This document shows, in pieces, positions 58,100 to 64,000 of a DNA stretch of 64,000 nt. Below the pieces are notes generated by a model, which saw only the letters and a program-made list of their open reading frames with translations, did not search any database and was not told the origin of the DNA. The translations under genes and the position numbers were made by a program. Source of the DNA: Adiantum capillus-veneris (taxonomy: Eukaryota; Streptophyta; Polypodiopsida; Polypodiales; Pteridaceae); assembly GCA_014529385.2 (NCBI GenBank), contig CM043955.1, forward strand, positions 145,596,140-145,660,139, given 5' to 3'. Each line of letters begins with the position of its first letter. Position 1 is the stretch's first letter.

Positions 58100-59800
58100 C
58101 ATACACATACACAAAGTCACGGTCTTTAAGGCACCCCATCTAGCATACATATTGACCAAAACACGGCCAAGCACGACATCTTTCTCCAAGAGCCCCAAGC
58201 ACGATATCTTTCTCCAAGAGCCCTCAATTCACATCTGCTGAAAACAGCCTAGAGGTTTCTGGCGTCACCCTAGTGGAGCAAATCTTGCAATCAGGAGAGA
58301 GGCCATCGTTTCGCATCAGCCAGAAATTGTCCCTGTGGGGCAAATATTGCAATCGATGCATTCTAGCTCTGGACGGGAAGCTTTTCGAGAAGTTATGGTG
58401 CTCTCTGAACTGCACCACATCTAGCAAACATGTCAATCAAGGCATTGCCAGGCACGACATCTTTTTCAACGACTCCGGACTAACAATACCAGCGTGAATT
58501 TCTATGCCCATACCAACATTGCATAGAGCCACATGCTTTCAAGATGCACACGTGCGTGATTGCATCAGGAGAGAGGCCCTCGATTTGCATCGGCTAAAAA
58601 CAGCGTAAAGATTTTTGACTTGAACCTATTGTGCATATCCCACAATCCATGCAGTCCAAGAGAGGATGTTCCAAACAGAGAGCTCCTCAAGCACTTTCTG
58701 TGCTTTTTGAAGTGCACCAAATTTGGCATACATATCAACCAAGGCAATGCCAAGAACAATATTTTTTTCAACATTCCCTAGCTAACAATATCAATGTGAA
58801 TTTTTATGCACATATCATTATCTTGCGTAGAGCCACATGCCTTCAGCATGCTTTCGTTGCGCATATCCCGTAATCATTGCATTCCATGAGACGACATTCC
58901 AGACAGGAATGTCCTCGAGCACTTTGTGTGCTCCCTAAAGTACACCAAATTTGGCATACATATCGACCAAGGCATTCTGAAGCATGACATTTTTTTGCAA
59001 CAACCTGAGACTAACGATATAGAGTGCATTTTGAAGCCCATATCGGCATCCTGCTTTGAGCCACATGCCTTCAAGATGCACGCGTAGGTGATTTCATATG
59101 GACAAAGGCCCTCACTTTGCATCAGCCTAGAGATTTCTAGCCCTACTCTTGTTGTGTGTATCCCTTAAGGGCACCACATTTAGCAAACATGTCAACCAAG
59201 GCATTGTCAAGCACGATACCCTTTTTCAACAGCCCCTGAGTAACAATATCAGCAATAATTTTTATGCCCATATCAGTATCTTGCATACAGCCACATGCCT
59301 TTGAGATGCACGCGTATATGATTGCACCTGGAGAGGAGTCCTTGCTTTGCATCCGCCGTTGAAATCATCCTGGATCTCTCTGGCCCTACGTTTGTTGTGC
59401 ATATCCCGCAATCAATGCACTCCAAGAGATGACATTTTGGATAGAAGGTCCTCAAGAACTTTTTGTGCTTTACAAAGCACACCACATTTGGCATACATAT
59501 CGACCAAGGCATTGCCAAGCACAACAATATTTTCCAATAGCCCCTCACTAATAATATCATAGTAAATTTTTAAGTCCATATCAACATCTTGCATAGAGTC
59601 ACATTCCTTCAAGATGCATGCGTAGGTGATTGCATATGGACAGAGGCCCTCGCTTCGCATCAGCATCTTGCGTAGTTCATACATAGGTGATTGCATCTGG
59701 AGAGAGGCCCTCTGCTGGAAATAGATTGGCACAACATCCTTTTTCAGCAGCCTGAGACTAACAGTATCATCGTGAATTTTTGTGTCTATATCAGCATCTT
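58100..59800 (-). pseudogene. PPR protein remnants (organelle RNA-editing type)
   Basis: Minus-strand frames show pentatricopeptide motifs again and again: GLCPYEITYACILKACGS, DADMGFKMHS, VLDNALVDMFAKCGAL, VVLGNALVDMYAKCGVL. Units follow each other at about 270-300 bp, broken by stops and frameshifts. Full PPR proteins of this class act in chloroplasts or mitochondria in site-specific RNA editing or processing. Nothing here could encode one. The motif wording is close to fern DYW-class PPRs. The field may derive from tandem or retrocopied PPR genes. Confidence 0.85.
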
Positions 59801-61645
59801 GCGTAGAGCCACAATGTGCATGCCTTTAAGATGCACACATAGGTGATTGCGTCTGGAGATAGGCCCTTGCTACGCACCAGCTGAAAACACCCCACAGCTT
59901 CCTAGACTTGTATGGGCATATCCTGTGATCAGTGCGTTCCACAAGATGACATCCCGCACACTAACCTTGTAGATTTTTGGCCCTGCTCCTCTTGCGTAAC
60001 CTGCAATCAATGCACTCCAAGAGACGATATCCGGACAAGAAACTCCTCAAGCACTTTTGTGCTCTCTGAAGTGCACCACATTTGGCATACATATCGACCA
60101 AGGGATTGCCGAGTACGACATTGAATTTTTAAGCTCATATCAGTATCATGCATAGAACCGCATGCCTTCAAGATGCACGCGTAGGTGATTCAATCTGGAT
60201 AGAGACCCTCACTTTGCATCCACTAAAAACAGTGTAGCATAAAGTGGCATGCCTCCAAGCTGCACCCGTATGTGATTGCATCAGCAGCTGCAGGAGAGAG
60301 GCCCTGGCTTTGCATCTGTTCGCAAAAAACAGTGTAGAGCTTTCTGACCCTTCCATGCTCCTATTGTGCGTATCCCACAAGCCTAGAGCTATTTTTGTGT
60401 GTCTATATCAGCATCTTGCGTAGAGCCACAATGTGCATGCCTTTAAGATGCACACGTAGGTGATTGCGTCTGGAGATAGGCCCTTGCTACGCACCAGCTA
60501 AAAACAGCCCACAGCTTCCTAGCCTTGTCTGGGCATATCCTGCGATCAGTGCGTTCCACAAGATGACATCCCGCACACTACCCTTGTAGATTTTTGGCCC
60601 TGCTCCTGTTGCGTATCCCACAATCAATGCACTCCAAGAGACGACATCCAAACAAGAAACTCCTCAAGCACTTTTGTGCTCTCTGAAGTGCACCACATTT
60701 GGCATACATATCGACCAAGGGATTTCCAAGCACGGCATTGAATTTTTAAGCTCATATCAGCATCAGGCATAGAGCCACATGCCTTCAAGATGCACACGTA
60801 GGTGATTCCATCTGGATAGAGACCCTCACTTTGCATCCGCTAAAAAGAGTGTAGCGTAAAGCCACATGCCTCCAAGCTGCACCCGTATGTGATTGCATCA
60901 GGAGCTGCAGGAGAGAGGCCTTGGCTTTGCATCTCTTCGCTACAAACAGTGTAGAGCTTTCTGGCCCTGCCCTGCTCCTATTGTGCGTATCCCGCAAGCC
61001 TAGAGCTTTTTTTGTGTTTATATCAGCATCTTGCGTAGAGCAACAATGTGCATGCCTTTAAGATGCACACGTAGGTGATTGTGTCTGGAGATAGGCCCTT
61101 GCTACGCACCAGCTGAAAACAGTCCACAGCTTCCTAGCCTTGTCTGGGCATATCCTACGATCAATGCGTTCCACAAGATGACATCCCGCACACTAACCTT
61201 GTAGATTTTTGGCCCTGCTCCTCTTGCGTAACCTGCAATCAATGCACTCCAAGAGACGACATCCGGACAAGAAACTCCTCAAGCACTTTTGTGCTCTCTG
61301 AAGTGCACCACGTTTGTCATACATATTGACCAAGGGATTGCCAAGCACAACATTGAATTTTTAAGCTCATATCAGCATCATGCATAGAGCCACATGCCTT
61401 CAAGATGCACGTGTAGGTGATTCCATGTGGATAGAGACCCTCACTTTGCATCCGCTAAAAACAATGTAGCGTAAAGCCACATGCCTCCAAGCTGCACCCG
61501 TATGTGATTGCATCAGAGAGAGGCCCTGGCTGTGCATCCTATTGTGTGTATCCCGCGAGTCTAGAGCTTTTTGGCCATGCTCGTGCAATCCTCTCCTCTC
61601 CCTCTGCTAAAAACAGTGTAGAGCTTTGTGGCCCTACCCTGCTCC
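59797..61645 (-). repeat. ~616-bp tandem repeat built from PPR fragments
   Basis: About three copies. The phrase GCGTAGAGCCACAATGTGC recurs at 59801, 60418 and 61033, and AAGCTCATATCAG at 60131, 60748 and 61363, giving periods of 615-618 bp. Within a unit the minus strand still reads PPR pieces such as YPDGITYVCILKACGSM. A smaller duplication (about 106 bp, containing ATTGTGTGTATCCCGC) follows at 61541 and 61647. Confidence 0.88.
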
Positions 61646-62405
61646 TATTGTGTGTATCCCGCAAGCCTGGAGCTTTTTGGCCATGCTCGTGCAATCCCCT
61701 TTTCTCCCTCTGTTGTCGCTGCCTTTCGGAACTTTTTTTTAATCTTATTATTTCTGCACCGTTGTTTTTCAACTTCTCTGTCCAATGAAAACCAACCAGC
61801 TGGACTGCCTCTCCTTTCAGGGTTTCCAAAATCGCTCTTAGATAATCAAGGTAAAGATTGTTTACTCTATTCAACATCTAGCACATCGACAAATTTCCAA
61901 TCAAAGGATAGAATTCGCAGTAACATGATACAACCTTATGGAAAAGAGCCAACCAAGCTAAATTGTTGCCAAATACCAATATTGCAAATGTGAAGACACC
62001 CTATGCATTTTAAAGGTTTAAACCTACATGGGCTTTCTGCCAAAGAGAAAAGAGAGTATCATAAGCCACCACCCTGTTCAATCCATTCACCATTCCCAGA
62101 GAAAGTTGTCAATGCCTTCATCCCCCGCGCACCCTTTTACACAGAAAAAGGTAGAGCAAAAGAAAAGGAAAGACTCCCTTCTATGCCCTACTTTTATACT
62201 TCTTGCCAAGGGACTTCCTTGAAAAAGACCAGCTCTCTACCTTGAGGTATAACAGTTTCCACAAAAACCAATTTCTCAAAAATGCCCTCCACAAAATGTG
62301 GACCATTCGGCAAGAGTCTTGCAATGCTAATCCTCCTTGCTTGCTACCTATTCCTTCTTTTGTAGAATCTCCTCGCATCAGCACATGAAATATCCTTACT
62401 ATCAT

Positions 62406-63264
62406 TCACCTCTGCATTGATGAGCAAAGGCTCCACCTCACCTTGTTTCCTGCTTCACCGGCTGTAAACTCTCTTCGAAACTTTATTGCCTTGGTCATGA
62501 TGCTGTCAAAAGGGGCGCACGATCCAAAATCAAGTGGTTTGATGGACGAAGTTTGCAATGCCTCTGAAGGTGAAACAGATCCACTAACCTTCACCTTGGT
62601 TGCATCGGTTAGGATTTTGTGTTTTTTGGGCTTTCTCAATGACCGAGAAGACGACACATCTTTTGTTTTATCATCACATTGTGCAGTATGATCACTAAAC
62701 TTATTGCTAACATCAGCATTGTGATGAGGCGAAGAGGTTTTTTGATATGTTCGACACATTCTTGATGAAGATTCATCATTACCAAGTTCAAGAGCCTGCT
62801 CATTCACAACCCTCCTGGACTCACCATTCACGTCAAGTCGGAGAGGGGGTTCACGCTCACCTGCAACCTCATAGATGAGGTTCCATTCGGCAGTCGAAAT
62901 GGGGATGACAGAGAGCCGCGGCTGACGAAACATGATGAAGTTGAGTAAGCCATCTTCCTGCTTGAGATGGGAAAGAGAAAGGGGTTCTGAGAGCTTCAAT
63001 ACAGCTTCAATGTCGACCATGTCGTGCTTTCCGGAGGTATCAGAGGGGTTAGAAGGTTTTGCAGACACGCACAATGCCCACGATTTCTTTAGTCTTGGAG
63101 CCGCTGTGGTAGAAGAAGCGGAGACCACCTAGCTCTATGGCATGGAGGTGCTTCTCCGCCTGTGCATTGCGCACGCCATCCCAGTTAGAAATGCCCCGAT
63201 TCGCTTGCTAGTGCTCCCAGGACCATTCCTCTAGTTCCGTCTTCAACAACCTACGTCCCGCCAT
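62406..63264 (-). pseudogene. EVE-domain protein (THYN1-like), interrupted
   Basis: It starts at ATG 63264. MAGRRLLKTELEEWSWEH is followed by TAG (63208-63210), then ISNWDGVRNAQAEKHL, LRFFYHSGSKTKEIVGIVRV, a frameshift near 63,070, then KHDMVDIEAVLKLSEPLSL and FRQPRLSVIPISTAEWNLI. This is the whole EVE fold in order. EVE domains (PUA-like) bind modified bases such as 5-methylcytosine derivatives in DNA or RNA. A Ser-rich, basic C-terminal extension of about 140 residues ends at 62406. There is no intron in the EVE part, whereas I recall plant homologues as having introns, so a retrocopy is possible. Confidence 0.85.
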
Positions 63265-63520
63265 TACGACTAGTAAAACTCGGTCACATAAAACATAAAA
63301 GACCATATTGATTTCATCAAAGCTAGGTTGTTTTTGTGTAGGAAAGGGTGTTTTCGAAGGTTCTTTTTTTGCGTAGAGGAGGGGTTGCTCAGTTTTGGAG
63401 CAGCGCAGACTAGATTGAAAGAAGGGAGATGATAGCGGGTTAGCATGTATGCAAAGCATGGAAAAATAATTACCTCTGATCTTGCGTCAGTTGCCTCTGC
63501 TCTGCAAGTGCTGCGTCAAT

Positions 63521-63523
<3 letters not shown>

Positions 63524-63576
<53 letters not shown>
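63524..63576. repeat. (CT)n microsatellite
   Basis: Uninterrupted CT run. A second CT run lies at 63671-63713. Confidence 0.97.
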
Positions 63577-63578
<2 letters not shown>

Positions 63579-63664
63579 GCTATGCGAGGAGTATAACAGC
63601 GCTGCTATAAGTTGGTACGTTTGCTGCTTCTTTTTCAATCTCTTTTTTTAAACGCTATTGCTTT

Positions 63665-63670
<6 letters not shown>

Positions 63671-63713
<43 letters not shown>
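63671..63713. repeat. (CT)n microsatellite
   Basis: Uninterrupted TC run. A C homopolymer (63837-63850) with a short CA run follows. No gene is seen from 63,265 to the end of the window. Confidence 0.95.
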
Positions 63714-63715
<2 letters not shown>

Positions 63716-64000
63716 ATCCTCATTTAGCAGACCAATCACATGTGGCCACATGACATAGCTATCCTTGCTCCTGTCACTAAATCGATCTTAGATAATCAAG
63801 GTAAAAAAAACCTTACTAAATTGTTTGTCCCATCTGCCCCCCCCCCCCCCAAAACACACACACACTTTGACAACCTCTTTCTCTAATCATGTGTCTGCAT
63901 GAGGTTTCTTGATCCATTAGGCACAATCCACTCGTATATCCTAAAGAAAGATAAGCAAAAGTAAACTTGGATTAAAAAATACACTCGGACTAGGGTCCAC

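Overview
The window looks like nuclear DNA of a land plant, most likely a fern or another seed-free plant. Spliceosomal introns (GT...AG) sit in several genes, there is a complete plant-type Ty3/Gypsy LTR retrotransposon, and the pentatricopeptide (PPR) fragments resemble fern organelle-editing PPR proteins (motifs such as ITYACILKACG and NALVDMYAKCG). The species cannot be fixed from sequence alone. Almost everything recognisable is mobile or decaying. Most gene models carry in-frame stops, and intact host genes are few or absent.

Layout. 1-2000: microsatellites, no gene. 2016-9470: about 35 copies of a short palindrome (half-site GGCTCGAACTT), with a broken gene inside (4704-8032) that combines a ParB-like GQHS motif region with what looks like a beta-class DNA methyltransferase. 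9498-12373: a gene with two FCP1/HAD phosphatase-like domains, both altered at the nucleophile motif. 14534-15870: an unrecognised multi-exon gene with a second diverged copy at 46040-46900. 17933-18179: a 247-bp MITE with an 8-bp target duplication. 18250-19768 (minus): a four-exon broken gene whose N-terminus is histone H3-like and whose C-terminus is a C48/Ulp1-type cysteine protease. 20104-20696: eight tandem hairpins. 20834-21772: a large foldback (inverted repeat) element. 21836-22045 (minus): a small lysine-rich ORF.

22240-41089 is one retrotransposon on the minus strand, 18.85 kb long. It has two 932-bp LTRs that differ at about 4 positions, a 5-bp target duplication (AGGAG), a tRNA-Asp-type primer site and a polypurine tract. 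Its order is leader, gag, protease, RT-RNaseH, integrase, a second protease-like domain in frame with integrase, a 2.8-kb noncoding block, then a roughly 1,080-residue coiled-coil ORF in the env position. Nine copies of a 24-bp palindrome lie in its two noncoding blocks. It landed beside a TATA box between two divergent genes (21836-22045 minus, and the broken plus-strand gene from about 41131).

41130-54140 holds further decayed genes: an unrecognised ORF with four stops, a DDE transposase-like pseudogene (minus, 43330-45450), the second copy of the 14.5-kb gene family, a tandemly duplicated exon near 49.9-50.2 kb, and an old remnant (52640-54140) of a relative of the big retrotransposon. 54200-56500 is AT-rich with long microsatellites. 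58100-61680 is a field of reverse-strand PPR remnants, part of it amplified as a roughly 616-bp tandem repeat. 62406-63264 (minus) is an EVE-domain (THYN1-like) gene broken by one stop and one frameshift.

Two themes recur. First, different mobile units each carry their own multi-copy palindromes next to genes for DNA-binding or chromatin-type proteins. Second, the premature stops in recognisable motifs fit single C-to-T (or G-to-A) changes, as expected from decay of methylated cytosine.
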